Source: an uncultured Tenacibaculum sp. (GTDB taxonomy: Bacteria; Bacteroidota; Bacteroidia; Flavobacteriales; Flavobacteriaceae). From it: a stretch of DNA of 64,000 nt. Shown in pieces: positions 9,670 through 22,054 of this stretch. Numbering within the stretch: the first letter of the stretch is position 1; each line of letters begins with the position of its first letter. Below the pieces are notes generated by a model. It made no database searches, was not told the DNA's origin, and saw nothing but the letters and a program-made list of their open reading frames with translations. The DNA lies in contig CANNGJ010000013.1 of NCBI GenBank assembly GCA_947504185.1, positions 1 to 64,000 of the forward strand, given 5' to 3'. The translations under genes and the position numbers were made by a program.

Positions 9670-9698
9670 TTATGGTTCGTTTTACAGAACCATAAATG
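9667..9698 (-). promoter_or_regulatory. Perfect 12-bp stem hairpin whose 3' arm includes the M28 peptidase start codon
   Basis: CATTTATGGTTC-N8-GAACCATAAATG. Confidence 0.6.
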
Positions 9699-9711
9699 TA
9701 AGTTTTATAAT

Positions 9712-11496
9712 TTAGAAAAGAGAATCAAATTTCCAAGTTAATCCACCAAGAGCTTGAAACCCTTGTACGTTAAAGTTGGTAAACCTTTGGTAGTCGTTGT
9801 TTAATACATTATTTAAGTTTAAAAAGACAGAGAATGAGTCGTTAAAATGATAACCACCATTAAAATTAACATCGAAATAACTTTTTAGACTAATTGTATT
9901 TGGCGGAGTAACAGAAGGTACCGCTTCATATTCTTTTCCTTTTCGTTCTCCAACAAAAAAGAAGTTGGCACCAGCAAACCATTTGTCAGTTTTATAGGTT
10001 CCAAAAAGTTCACCTTTTATTTTTGGAGCATTCCAAGGCTCTTGTAGGTTTGTTAACGTGAATTTATTGAATTGCGCATTCATACCTACCGTTAAGTTTT
10101 TAATTCCATTAAAGGCAGCTTCACCAAAGAATGACATTAACTTTATGTCGTCATATTCTGTTTTAAATGAATTTCCGAATTCATAACCAAAGAAGGTAAA
10201 AGCATCTGTACCTGCGACATTATTTCCGTTAGATTTTGATTGATTTAAACTAAAAAACGGATTGTTTTCTATCTCAGCATAACTTGCTTTGAAATTGTAA
10301 CTAAACTGCGCATCTAATTTTCCTCTTATACCAGCAAAAGCATTGTATTTTTTATTGGTTTGTAATATTTGTTGAGTTGGCGAAATGTATGGATTTTTAT
10401 CAGCAAGTGATTGATAAGAATTTGTTTCTAAATCTCCAGAAGCTCCTATAAATACATTTGCAAAATCTTTTACGATTGGATATGAGATTTCTACATCGGG
10501 ATATATAAAGAAGTTATTGTCTTTATTTTCTAAATCTAAAGAGAAGTATGCTTTAGCTCCAAGTTGAATCGCTAAATCTTGTACAACGAATTTATATGTT
10601 GGGTGCAATCCAACAGTAAAAAAACTATGTTTTAATTGATTTCGAGCTTCGTAAGAATTTTCGAATTTACCTCCTAAATAGCTTAAAGTTGTATTGATAT
10701 ATAAATCATTTAATTGACGATGGAAGTTGTCTAACGGAAATTTAAAGGTAGCATCGGCATCAATTAAAAACTCACTACTACTTAGAATATCAGAAAAATA
10801 GTTTAACGAACCATTTGCTTCTTCTAAATATGAATCATCAAAATTAATGTTACCAAATATTTTAAACGAATTATAAGCTTGCTCTTCTTCAATAGCACTT
10901 ATGGTAGCATCAGTAAAAGAAATATTTGTTGGTAAACCATACCAGTTACTTTTATTACGTTCCGCATTTAAACCCGCTTTCCAATCAAAATAGCGCTCTT
11001 GTTGTGCATAAAATAAATTCAAATTAGCATTATAGAAGGTACTGCTAAGTTTTGTATTTTCAACTGGATCTATCGATAATAGAAATTTTAAATGTGCGCC
11101 CAACTCACTATTATAACTCTCATTACGTCTTATGTAGGCTTCTAAAAAAGGAGTAATTTTATTACCAAGTCCTAAAGAAAGGTAATTAGGGTAAAGTCTT
11201 TCGCGCTTTCCTAAATCAACCTTTTTCATAGTACCACTTTTTGGAATAAAAGTAGAAGCAACAGGAACAGAGAAAATTTGATATTCTAACTCCTTTTTTT
11301 GAGTTTCTTTGGTGTGCTGAATTATTGGTTTTTGCTTTATTTTAAAGGCATCTGTAATTTTAGGAACATATGATGTTACTACATTTACGACTTCAGTTTT
11401 TATTATAGTGTCTTTTGCTTTTTCTGGAGCTTTCTTTTCTTGCGAATTCGCAATTAATGTTACTAATACAGCAAGTAAAACTATGTGCTTTTTCAT
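9712..11496 (-). CDS. Outer-membrane beta-barrel (TonB-dependent-receptor-like, no obvious plug)
   Basis: Alternating aromatic strands, C-terminal GGLTWKFDSLF; signal peptide MKKHIVLLAVLVTLIANSQ; start adjusted from the 11532 ORF. Confidence 0.65.
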   Translation of the reverse strand: MKKHIVLLAVLVTLIANSQEKKAPEKAKDTIIKTEVVNVVTSYVPKITDAFKIKQKPIIQHTKETQKKELEYQIFSVPVASTFIPKSGTMKKVDLGKRERLYPNYLSLGLGNKITPFLEAYIRRNESYNSELGAHLKFLLSIDPVENTKLSSTFYNANLNLFYAQQERYFDWKAGLNAERNKSNWYGLPTNISFTDATISAIEEEQAYNSFKIFGNINFDDSYLEEANGSLNYFSDILSSSEFLIDADATFKFPLDNFHRQLNDLYINTTLSYLGGKFENSYEARNQLKHSFFTVGLHPTYKFVVQDLAIQLGAKAYFSLDLENKDNNFFIYPDVEISYPIVKDFANVFIGASGDLETNSYQSLADKNPYISPTQQILQTNKKYNAFAGIRGKLDAQFSYNFKASYAEIENNPFFSLNQSKSNGNNVAGTDAFTFFGYEFGNSFKTEYDDIKLMSFFGEAAFNGIKNLTVGMNAQFNKFTLTNLQEPWNAPKIKGELFGTYKTDKWFAGANFFFVGERKGKEYEAVPSVTPPNTISLKSYFDVNFNGGYHFNDSFSVFLNLNNVLNNDYQRFTNFNVQGFQALGGLTWKFDSLF

Positions 11497-11535
11497 CGAT
11501 TTAATCATTGAGCTTTCTTTTGTTTTCAACAAATT

Positions 11536-14500
11536 TTAGTTTTGGTTAGTTACTGATTCGTTTGTTTTCGCTTCTTTGTTTTTAATGTTTCGAAGCTCGT
11601 TTTTAGCTTCTTCTAACACATCTTTATATTGCGTAAAGTTTTTAATAATATTCTCTAAAATATATGTTGCTTGGTATGCATCTTTTAAAGCATAATAGTT
11701 TTTAGCCATTACTATATAACTCTTAACTCCCCAATATTTATAAGATGAGTAGTTTGCAATTAAATCTTGAATCGCTTTGTTTGAAGTTTCGTAATCTTTG
11801 TGTTCATTTAAAAAGAAAGCATTGTAGTATAAACTTTCAGCTTTTAATTCGCCAGTAGCTTTTTTACTTACTTCGTTAAAAAACTCTTCAGCGGTTATAA
11901 AATCATCACTTTTAAACGAAGAACGAGCAATGATAACTTTAGCATCCTCGATAACCTTAGTGTCAACTTTACCATTGCTTAATACTTTTTCTGCATATGA
12001 AATTGCATTTGCATAATCTTTATTATTGTAATGACCTTTCATTAAATTACTTTGCGCAAAAATGATGTTTTGAGGATAATTAGCTTCTTTTTCTAATTGC
12101 TCAAGAACTTGCATTCCGTTATTCCAATCTTCTTTTTCTAAATATATTTTAGCTAGTTTGGCTAAAGATTCTTCGGAGAACTCGCTTTTATCTTGACTAA
12201 TAACATAGGTGTAATGCGGAACAGCATTGTCAAATTTATTAGTATTATTATAGGATTGTGCTAAATAAAAATGAGCCTTTAAAGCATTGATTCCTGAAGG
12301 GAAGGTTTGTAGATATTTATTAAATCCTTCAATAGCTCTAGCTGTGTTATTTTCTAAAAATTTGTTTTCAGCAGATTGATAAGTTGCGTTATCAAGTTCA
12401 GCATCTGTAACATTTACAAATTTTACATTTTTAACCCAAGCAGCATATTCATCTACCTTACCAATATCTATATATACATTTTTAACATTGGAAACAGCTT
12501 GTTTTGCTTCGTTTGAATTTGGGTGTTTAGCAACAATTTCTTTGTATTTTTCTAAAGCTTTTTCATTGTTATTATTATTGTAGTATAACAATCCTTGGCG
12601 TAAAAGTACATTAGGTACGTAGTTACTTTTTGAATGCTTTGATAATAAGTTATTATAAGTTTCTTGGGCCTTAGTAATATTGTTCGTAGTTGTATATGTC
12701 GTCGCTAGTTGAAATAAAGCATCGTCTTGTAACTGTGAATCAACATAATCATTAATCAGTGTTTTTAAACTTTCGATTTTTGATTCATTATTACCCATAT
12801 AACCTTTACTCATAGCTATTTGATATTGCGCATAATCAGCACCAACACCACCTTCTTGTACTACTTTATTATAAGCTTCAATAGCTTTAGTATAGTTTTT
12901 TGTAGCATAGAAAGAATCGCCTAAGCGATTAGAAGCATCATCGTTTAAATCATTATCATCTATTTTTTTGTCTAAAAACTGTTGAAAATGCTTTGCAGCA
13001 TCGTCATATTTTTTAAACTTAAAATAGGTATAAGCAATATTGTAATCTAATTTTTTTATCTCTTCAATATCGTCTTTCGTTATTAATAGAAAACTAGCTA
13101 AAGCGTCTTCGTAATTTCCAAGTAAGTAGTCTGTTTCTGCTAGCCAAAAAGTACCTTTATTACTTACCGAAGCATTTTCTGCTAAAGTGGCATTGTAAAA
13201 ATATGGTTTCGCTTCTTTTAGTTTATCTTCATTAAAAAGCTGAATTCCTCTATACAATGAAACTTCATTTGCTAACCTTTTGTTTTTAGGAGAATTTGTA
13301 GTGTTTAAAAAATCTAAAGCTCCTTGATAATCTTGTTGATGTAAATAAGAAGTAATTAATAAATTACTTATTTCGGCTGTGTTAGGTGAAGTAGGGTATT
13401 TTGCTAAAAAACCTTTTAAAACATCAGGAACACTTTCATATGGATTACCTTGTTCATAGCTTAATTTTGCATAGTTTAACGAAGCACCTTCAGTAATTTT
13501 AGGATCAAACTCCATTTCACTAGCATTTTTAAATGCATTTAGAGCTTCTGGTTTTTTCTTTAATTCTAAATAACATTCTCCTAAATGATAATAAGCATTT
13601 TGAGCAACTTTATTATTTCCGCCAATAATTTTATTGAAATTGCTAATTGCACTTTCATAATCTTTTTGCTGGTAATAAGCGTATCCTAAATAATAATAAT
13701 CCGTATTAGTCCATTTACCTCTTTTACCTTTATATGCTTTTAAATAAGGAATTGCCTCTTCGTATTTAAGAAGATTAAAATAACTCTCTCCAATAATCTT
13801 TGAAATTTGAGAAATTTCTTTTTTGTCTTTTGTTTCTTTTAGAAGTTTCTCTCCGATTTGAACGGACTTATCAAAACGTCCTGCTTTAAAACTAATATCT
13901 AGAATATAATAATTTGCTTTTGCTTGGTAAGTAGCATCGTTAGCCAGTTGACTTAAATTATCTTCAGCCTCCCCAAAATTTTCTTGTTTGTAAGCTATAA
14001 AACCATAATAATAACGAGCATCGTTACCATAAATAGGATTTCCTAATAAGGTTTGAAAACGAGACTTAGCATCTTTTAAATAGTTTGACACTAACAGTGC
14101 ATATCCCATTTTATAATTCAACTCATTTTTTTCTTTTTGAGTTAATAGCTTTTCATTTACTTTTTGATACCATTTTAAGGCATGTGCAGCTTTTCTGTTC
14201 GCAAAATAATAGTTTCCAACGTTTAAAAAAGCTTTCTCAGTCTTATTGTTATAAGGATGATTTTTAACGAAATCAATTACTTTTTCATCAGCATTGTCTT
14301 GAATTAATTTAACAGCAGCCATGGCGTCGTAATAATCGGCATCAGCTTTTAAATTTTGATGATTATCAGATTCATTAGAAACCTTTATAAACAATTGCTG
14401 TGCAGCTGCATAAGCTTTGTTGTTGTATAATCGCGTGGCTTTATGGAAGTCTGAACTAAGATCAGAATTAATAGCGGTTTTTTGCGCTATTATTGATGTT

Positions 14501-14556
14501 GAAAAGGCTAATAAAAATAATAAATAGCAGCTTTTTTTATAACAAATAAATCTCAT
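11536..14556 (-). CDS. Large tetratricopeptide repeat protein (1006 aa)
   Basis: Multiple TPR units (YYLGYAYYQQKDYESAISNFNKII, AYYHLGECYLELKKKPEALNAF); signal peptide. Confidence 0.85.
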   Translation of the reverse strand: MRFICYKKSCYLLFLLAFSTSIIAQKTAINSDLSSDFHKATRLYNNKAYAAAQQLFIKVSNESDNHQNLKADADYYDAMAAVKLIQDNADEKVIDFVKNHPYNNKTEKAFLNVGNYYFANRKAAHALKWYQKVNEKLLTQKEKNELNYKMGYALLVSNYLKDAKSRFQTLLGNPIYGNDARYYYGFIAYKQENFGEAEDNLSQLANDATYQAKANYYILDISFKAGRFDKSVQIGEKLLKETKDKKEISQISKIIGESYFNLLKYEEAIPYLKAYKGKRGKWTNTDYYYLGYAYYQQKDYESAISNFNKIIGGNNKVAQNAYYHLGECYLELKKKPEALNAFKNASEMEFDPKITEGASLNYAKLSYEQGNPYESVPDVLKGFLAKYPTSPNTAEISNLLITSYLHQQDYQGALDFLNTTNSPKNKRLANEVSLYRGIQLFNEDKLKEAKPYFYNATLAENASVSNKGTFWLAETDYLLGNYEDALASFLLITKDDIEEIKKLDYNIAYTYFKFKKYDDAAKHFQQFLDKKIDDNDLNDDASNRLGDSFYATKNYTKAIEAYNKVVQEGGVGADYAQYQIAMSKGYMGNNESKIESLKTLINDYVDSQLQDDALFQLATTYTTTNNITKAQETYNNLLSKHSKSNYVPNVLLRQGLLYYNNNNNEKALEKYKEIVAKHPNSNEAKQAVSNVKNVYIDIGKVDEYAAWVKNVKFVNVTDAELDNATYQSAENKFLENNTARAIEGFNKYLQTFPSGINALKAHFYLAQSYNNTNKFDNAVPHYTYVISQDKSEFSEESLAKLAKIYLEKEDWNNGMQVLEQLEKEANYPQNIIFAQSNLMKGHYNNKDYANAISYAEKVLSNGKVDTKVIEDAKVIIARSSFKSDDFITAEEFFNEVSKKATGELKAESLYYNAFFLNEHKDYETSNKAIQDLIANYSSYKYWGVKSYIVMAKNYYALKDAYQATYILENIIKNFTQYKDVLEEAKNELRNIKNKEAKTNESVTNQN

Positions 14557-14681
14557 ATATTTTAGTTATCTAGAAACTATAACGTTCGTTTTTTATTTTT
14601 GTTGGGAGACTTTATATCAAAAGTAAGAAATGTTATAGAATTACATAATAAAATTTTAGATTTGTAAAAACGAATAGACCT

Positions 14682-15365
14682 ATGGCAAACCCTGTTTTAC
14701 ATCTTGAAAATGCAGATATTTATCAGCAAGATAGTTTAGTGTTATCAAAAGTAAATTTCACTTTAAATAAAGGAGATTTTTATTATTTGATTGGAAAAAC
14801 AGGAAGCGGAAAAAGTAGTTTGCTTAAAACCTTGTATGGAGATTTAAGATTACAGCGTGGTTTGGGTACTATCGTTGATTTCGATTTAAAAAAAATGAAG
14901 GAAAAAGACATTCCTTTTTTAAGAAGAAAATTAGGAATTGTTTTTCAGGATTTTAAATTATTGAATGATAGAAATGTTTTTGAAAACTTAGAATTCGTTT
15001 TAAAAGCTACTGGATGGAAAAATAAAACAGATATGAAAAATAAGATTCATGAAGTTTTAGATAAGGTAGGAATGAAAGAGAAATACTATAAAAAGACTTT
15101 CGAACTTTCAGGAGGAGAACAACAGCGTGTAGCTATTGCAAGAGCTTTATTAAACGATCCTGAATTAATTTTGGCAGATGAACCTACAGGGAATTTAGAT
15201 CCAAAAACTTCATTGGAAGTTATGGAGTTGCTAAATGAAATTCATAAAAGTGGAAAAACCATTTTAATGGCAACTCACGATTATCAACTAATAGTAAAGT
15301 TTAAACAAAAAACTATTAAGTGTGAAGGAGGGGAGTTATTTGAAGTAGTACAACAAGCAGTTTAA
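14682..15365 (+). CDS. ftsE: FtsE-like ABC transporter ATP-binding protein
   Basis: Walker [10 protein letters not shown], signature LSGGEQQR, Walker [14 protein letters not shown]. Confidence 0.75.
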   Translation: MANPVLHLENADIYQQDSLVLSKVNFTLNKGDFYYLIGKTGSGKSSLLKTLYGDLRLQRGLGTIVDFDLKKMKEKDIPFLRRKLGIVFQDFKLLNDRNVFENLEFVLKATGWKNKTDMKNKIHEVLDKVGMKEKYYKKTFELSGGEQQRVAIARALLNDPELILADEPTGNLDPKTSLEVMELLNEIHKSGKTILMATHDYQLIVKFKQKTIKCEGGELFEVVQQAV

Positions 15366-15521
15366 AATAATAATAACCCACTCCAAATAAATGAAGTGGG
15401 AAAATTGCTATGAAAAACTATGAAAGAGAAACACTGCTGATGTTTCTCTATATTAAAGACGTTTTTTTTAAGGAAATCTTACACTAAAAAATAACTTTAA
15501 CAAATTTTTATAAAAAACAAA

Positions 15522-15545
15522 AATCCTGAGTCGAAACTCAGGATT
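15522..15545. terminator. Bidirectional terminator between the ftsE-like gene and mdh
   Basis: AATCCTGAGT-CGAA-ACTCAGGATT with T-rich flank on the - strand. Confidence 0.75.
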
Positions 15546-15579
15546 CTTTATATAGTTAGTATAAATACAGTTACCTTTT

Positions 15580-16506
15580 TTATAAATTTAAAGAAGCATT
15601 GTTATTTTTAACAGCTTCTGCAGAGGCAGCTAAATGTGCTTTTTCTGCATCAGATAAATTAATACTTACGATTTTTTCAATTCCGTTTTTACCTAAAACT
15701 ACTGGCACACCGATACATAAATCAGATAAACCATATTCTCCATCTAATAAAGCAGAACAAGGGAATATTTTCTTAGTATCACAAGCAATTGCTTGAACCA
15801 TTCCAGAAACAGCAGCACCAGGTGCATACCAAGCAGAAGTTCCTAACAATCCAGTTAAGGTAGCTCCACCAACTTTAGTATCTTGTTTAACTTGTTCTAA
15901 ACGCTCTTCTGATAAAAATTCAGAAACAGAAACAGAATTACGAGTCGCTAAACGAGTTAAAGGAACCATTCCTTTATCTGAGTGACCACCGATAACCATT
16001 CCGTCTACATCAGAAATTGGAGCTTCTAATGCTTCCGCTAAACGGTACTTGAAACGAGCAGAATCTAAAGCTCCACCCATACCGATAATTCTATTTTTAG
16101 GTAAACCAGTTGTTTTATGTACTAAATAAGTCATTGTATCCATTGGGTTAGAAACAACGATGATGATCGTGTTTGGAGATTGCTCAATTAAACTAGCAGA
16201 AACCATTTTTACAATACTAGCATTGATACCTAATAACTCGTCACGAGACATACCAGGTTTACGAGCAATACCAGAAGTAATTACACACACATCAGACCCG
16301 GCAGTTTTGCTATAATCTCCAGTAGTTCCAGTAATTTTAGTATCGAAACCATTTAAAGAAGAAGTTTGCATTAAATCCATAGCTTTACCTTCAGCGAAAC
16401 CTTCTTTAATATCTACTAATACAACTTCTGATGCGAAATTTTTAATAGCAATGTACTCTGCACAACTTGCACCTACAGCACCTGCTCCTACAACTGTTAC
16501 TTTCAT
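15580..16506 (-). CDS. mdh: Malate dehydrogenase
   Basis: MKVTVVGAGAVGASCAEYIA; VSNPMDTMTYLV; GMGGALDSARFKYRLAEAL. Confidence 0.92.
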   Translation of the reverse strand: MKVTVVGAGAVGASCAEYIAIKNFASEVVLVDIKEGFAEGKAMDLMQTSSLNGFDTKITGTTGDYSKTAGSDVCVITSGIARKPGMSRDELLGINASIVKMVSASLIEQSPNTIIIVVSNPMDTMTYLVHKTTGLPKNRIIGMGGALDSARFKYRLAEALEAPISDVDGMVIGGHSDKGMVPLTRLATRNSVSVSEFLSEERLEQVKQDTKVGGATLTGLLGTSAWYAPGAAVSGMVQAIACDTKKIFPCSALLDGEYGLSDLCIGVPVVLGKNGIEKIVSINLSDAEKAHLAASAEAVKNNNASLNL

Positions 16507-16583
16507 TTTATATTTTTTTAATTGTGATGATTAATTTAAGATGCACAAAAATAGCGATTTGGCTATGGATATAAAAAGAAAAC

Positions 16584-16603
16584 CCCATCGAAATTTCGAT
16601 GGG
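16584..16603. terminator. Palindromic terminator CCCATCGAAATTTCGATGGG
   Basis: Perfect 20-bp palindrome, T-rich on the - strand. Confidence 0.75.
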
Positions 16604-16614
16604 ATTTAAATCTG

Positions 16615-18537
16615 TTAATTATAACTAAATATTTTTAAATCTTTACCTTTTCTAAAATAAATCTTTTTAGCTGGTTTGTCTATTTTGTATTTAGGTTTGT
16701 CTATTCCAAATTCATAAGTTTCAATAGTATCACCAGAGTCTTTATTAACCTGTACTAAAACCTTCTTTCCACCTTTGTTCGCATAGAAAAAAGCATTATT
16801 TTTAGTAGCTTTAAAAGCATTATGTCTATTTGTATCCCAAATTTTTTCTGCAACAGAATTCATCAATGCTCCTTGGTTATATTGGTCATAACCTTTATGG
16901 AATTTAGATTCACCTTCTCCTTTCTTTAACATGTTTTGCTCTCCAACAAAGTGCTCAGATACATGTAATCCAGCCCCCGCAGACATATTATAAGCACCAG
17001 CTAAATGCATAGCTGAACCTGTCATACCTAATGCAAAAGCACCAACGTTTTTTAAATGACGTAAGCCTTCTCCTGGTTGTTTAAAGTATTCTTTTTTGAT
17101 AAGATTCCCCTGAAGGTCTACCATAACATATTCCCAATTTCCATTAATAAAATAGCCTTTTTCTCTTCCTTCAATAAGGTTAATATCATTTTTATTATGA
17201 AAATCAATTTTTTGTACTTGATCTTTTCCAAGTCCTTTATCAGGATTTAAAATATATAATTTTTTTCCGCTTAAAAGAATTAGGTTGTTATTCTTTTTGT
17301 CAAAAGTAAGTTTGTCATTTTTTTCGTCTAGACCTATTCTATAAACTCTTTTTTCTTTTCCATTTTCGTAATATTCAATTCTATAAGGAGTTACAAAAAC
17401 AGTACCTTTATCATAAGAAAAAGTAGTGAATTCTTCTTCATCATCTACTTCGAAATCTACATTTTTAATTACTTTTTGAGATTTTTTCCAAATCTTTTTA
17501 CCTGTATTATCAACTAAGTGTTTTTTGTTCTTGTAATAAACAATATATCCATCATCAGTTTTTTCTACACCTTTTACCTTTTTTCTTTTAAATTCTTTTT
17601 TCCAAGATTCTTTACCTGTATGGTAGTCATATAATTTAGCTCCATCTTCATGAATTAGGAATAATTTCCCGTCTTCAAATTGATAGTCTACAAAGCCTTC
17701 ATCTAGTTTTATAGATTTTTTCCATACTTCATCACCAGAGTTATTATCAAAAGCAATTAATTCTTTACCAATAACTTTTTTTCCAAGTAATGATAACCCC
17801 ATTGTAAAACCAGCTTTTATAGCGCCTCCAATTAAAGAGCTACTTTTATTTTCTACGGCGATTAGAGACTTGTTATCTTCTGTAAAGAATAACTTACCAG
17901 CATCGTATTTTTCTGATAAAATAATATTACCATCTTCTTTATTGATTAAGAAAACAGTTTTACCAGCTGTAAAAGCAATTCTATTGTTGTTTTGAATAAA
18001 ATTATGAATTGTTCCACCACCTAATAAACTTCCTAATTTTTTGTTTGTTTTTATATCATTTTGCCAAAAAATATTATCATTTTCTATACTAACTAAAAAA
18101 AGTTTTGCTTCAGTTTTAGCAGTTTTGGTAGTAAATAAAATAGCGTTTTTTCCAAATACAAATTTGGTAGAAATAATATCTTTATAGCCATTGTTTTTTT
18201 TATCCAAAATTTTATGACCAGTTTTAATATTAAAAACTGTTTGGTTAAATTCACCAAAAGGAGACAAAGGGATTTCTTTAAAAGATGACCCGCCATCTTG
18301 ACCAAGAGCATTTAAACTTTTTACAAATCCAGTTTCTTTGAACTCCCATATCTTATTGCCAGTTTCACCATTGATTCCATATACAGCTCCGCCAGTTGTA
18401 ACTACAGGAATACCTGTAAGCTTGTGTAAAGAGATGTCGCTGATTTTACTATCTAAAGAAATTGAATGATCTGGTTTTTTTTGAGAATGAACCCAAAGAG
18501 AGGTTAGAAATAATAAAATAAAAATTTTTGTTTTCAT
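16615..18537 (-). CDS. PQQ-binding-like beta-propeller repeat protein
   Basis: Repeated GxxxW motifs (GNKIWEFKE, GDEVWKKSIKL, GKESWKKEF); signal peptide. Confidence 0.7.
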   Translation of the reverse strand: MKTKIFILLFLTSLWVHSQKKPDHSISLDSKISDISLHKLTGIPVVTTGGAVYGINGETGNKIWEFKETGFVKSLNALGQDGGSSFKEIPLSPFGEFNQTVFNIKTGHKILDKKNNGYKDIISTKFVFGKNAILFTTKTAKTEAKLFLVSIENDNIFWQNDIKTNKKLGSLLGGGTIHNFIQNNNRIAFTAGKTVFLINKEDGNIILSEKYDAGKLFFTEDNKSLIAVENKSSSLIGGAIKAGFTMGLSLLGKKVIGKELIAFDNNSGDEVWKKSIKLDEGFVDYQFEDGKLFLIHEDGAKLYDYHTGKESWKKEFKRKKVKGVEKTDDGYIVYYKNKKHLVDNTGKKIWKKSQKVIKNVDFEVDDEEEFTTFSYDKGTVFVTPYRIEYYENGKEKRVYRIGLDEKNDKLTFDKKNNNLILLSGKKLYILNPDKGLGKDQVQKIDFHNKNDINLIEGREKGYFINGNWEYVMVDLQGNLIKKEYFKQPGEGLRHLKNVGAFALGMTGSAMHLAGAYNMSAGAGLHVSEHFVGEQNMLKKGEGESKFHKGYDQYNQGALMNSVAEKIWDTNRHNAFKATKNNAFFYANKGGKKVLVQVNKDSGDTIETYEFGIDKPKYKIDKPAKKIYFRKGKDLKIFSYN

Positions 18538-18652
18538 AACTATTTAATGTTAAGAGGTTGATTTTAATAAATAAAGCCCGAAAATATAAAATAAAAAAGA
18601 ACCTTACATGGAAAGTAAGATCCTTTTTTTAAGATTTTTTTAACAATAGTAC

Positions 18653-19708
18653 TTATCTGAAACTGAAAGCGATTCCACCAGAAATAGTATTGTATTCTCT
18701 TAAAGTATAATCTGCAAATATTTTAAAAAAGCCTAAGCTTAATCTAGTACCTATAGTTGTACTAAATCCATTAGCGCTAAAACTTGCATTTAATGGGTTT
18801 ACTAAAGGTTCCGTGCTAATCGTTGTTCCTGTAGCGTTTGTATAATCTAAATTATAGGTTCCTTTTAAGTTTAAATCAGAAGTACCTCCTCCATATCCGA
18901 TACCTGCATATACGTTTATGATTGGAAAATTTAGTGAAGCAATAGCTTGTATGGTGTAAGAGTTTAATTTAAACTCAGCTTCTTGCCCTGAACCAGAAAT
19001 TGAACTATCGTTTTGTAAATCGTAAGTAACCTTCATGTTTGTGTAGGCTCCTAGTAAGGAAACATGTAAAGGAAGCTTATCTAAAGGACCAAACCAACTT
19101 GTAATTTCTTTTTTTATTCCTAGCCCCAATAATTCTCCTTTTACATCATCAGATCCTACTTTAGGAACTAAACGTAACATTGCATCTATTTTATAAGGTA
19201 AGCCTATGTTGAACTGAACTACAGGTGCAGGAACTGCATTTAAAGGTAAATCATCTTTTATACCATCAGGCATTCTAAAAGTAGCTGAAATTTCTTCATT
19301 AATAGTAGCTCCACTTTGGTCTTTTAAAGTCCCCGCTGGAATGGTGATTTCTACTTCGTCACCATTTGGAACTTCTCCACCGGCAACAGTTGGTGACGTA
19401 CCAGGAGATGAACTAACAGTACTTAAACCTAAGTTAGCAAAGCTAAAAACTTCATCCTTTGTAGGAATTGAAGCTAAGTTAGCTCCTATGGTGATGTCAA
19501 AACCAAATTTTTTATGAACTTTTGCTGTATGGTACCAACCTCCGTTCATACTATAAATCAACCCTTTCATAGCTGGGTTAACATAAGCTTTGGTCAGTTT
19601 AGAAGCATCATCTTTTCCTGCTAATAAAATAGCTTCAAGACCATCTTGAGCTTTTAAATTAATAGAAAGAAAAAGTATACTTAATGTTATTAAAATTCGT
19701 GTTTTCAT
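18653..19708 (-). CDS. DUF6588-like secreted/outer-membrane protein
   Basis: Signal peptide; NPAMKGLIYSMNGGWYHTAKVHKKFGFD; beta-barrel-like C-terminus. Confidence 0.6.
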   Translation of the reverse strand: MKTRILITLSILFLSINLKAQDGLEAILLAGKDDASKLTKAYVNPAMKGLIYSMNGGWYHTAKVHKKFGFDITIGANLASIPTKDEVFSFANLGLSTVSSSPGTSPTVAGGEVPNGDEVEITIPAGTLKDQSGATINEEISATFRMPDGIKDDLPLNAVPAPVVQFNIGLPYKIDAMLRLVPKVGSDDVKGELLGLGIKKEITSWFGPLDKLPLHVSLLGAYTNMKVTYDLQNDSSISGSGQEAEFKLNSYTIQAIASLNFPIINVYAGIGYGGGTSDLNLKGTYNLDYTNATGTTISTEPLVNPLNASFSANGFSTTIGTRLSLGFFKIFADYTLREYNTISGGIAFSFR

Positions 19709-19794
19709 TTCAACTTTTATTGGTTAAACTTTAGCTAAAATAGTATATAAAACATAAATATTAATACTTAAATATAGTGATTTACTGAAAAAAT

Positions 19795-19822
19795 AAAACC
19801 TCAACAAATTTGTTGAGGTTTT
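19795..19822. terminator. gyrB terminator, 28-bp perfect palindrome
   Basis: AAAACCTCAACAAATTTGTTGAGGTTTT. Confidence 0.8.
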
Positions 19823-19854
19823 AAAAACTGTTTTAATTAAAAAAACAATGCTTG

Positions 19855-21855
<2,001 letters not shown>

Positions 21856-22054
21856 TTACAAATTTACGAAATTTTAAAGGGAGTAGAAAGTTTTTAAGCG
21901 ATTTACGGTATAAATTATTAACATTTGTTGAAAAGGTAAAAGTGGCTTAAAACTCCTGAAAATAAGGCTATGATGTATTTTGGTTGTTTTTTTGTTTGTT
22001 GATAAAGATTAAACTATACAAAACCTCTCAGAAGCGATATTTTAATTTTCTAAT

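Noticed and set aside
15366-15480. Two hairpins (CCCACT...AGTGGG and GAGAAACA...TGTTTCTC) after the ftsE-like gene as a possible small RNA
   Set aside because: More simply 3'-end terminator or stabilising hairpins; no promoter evidence for a separate RNA.
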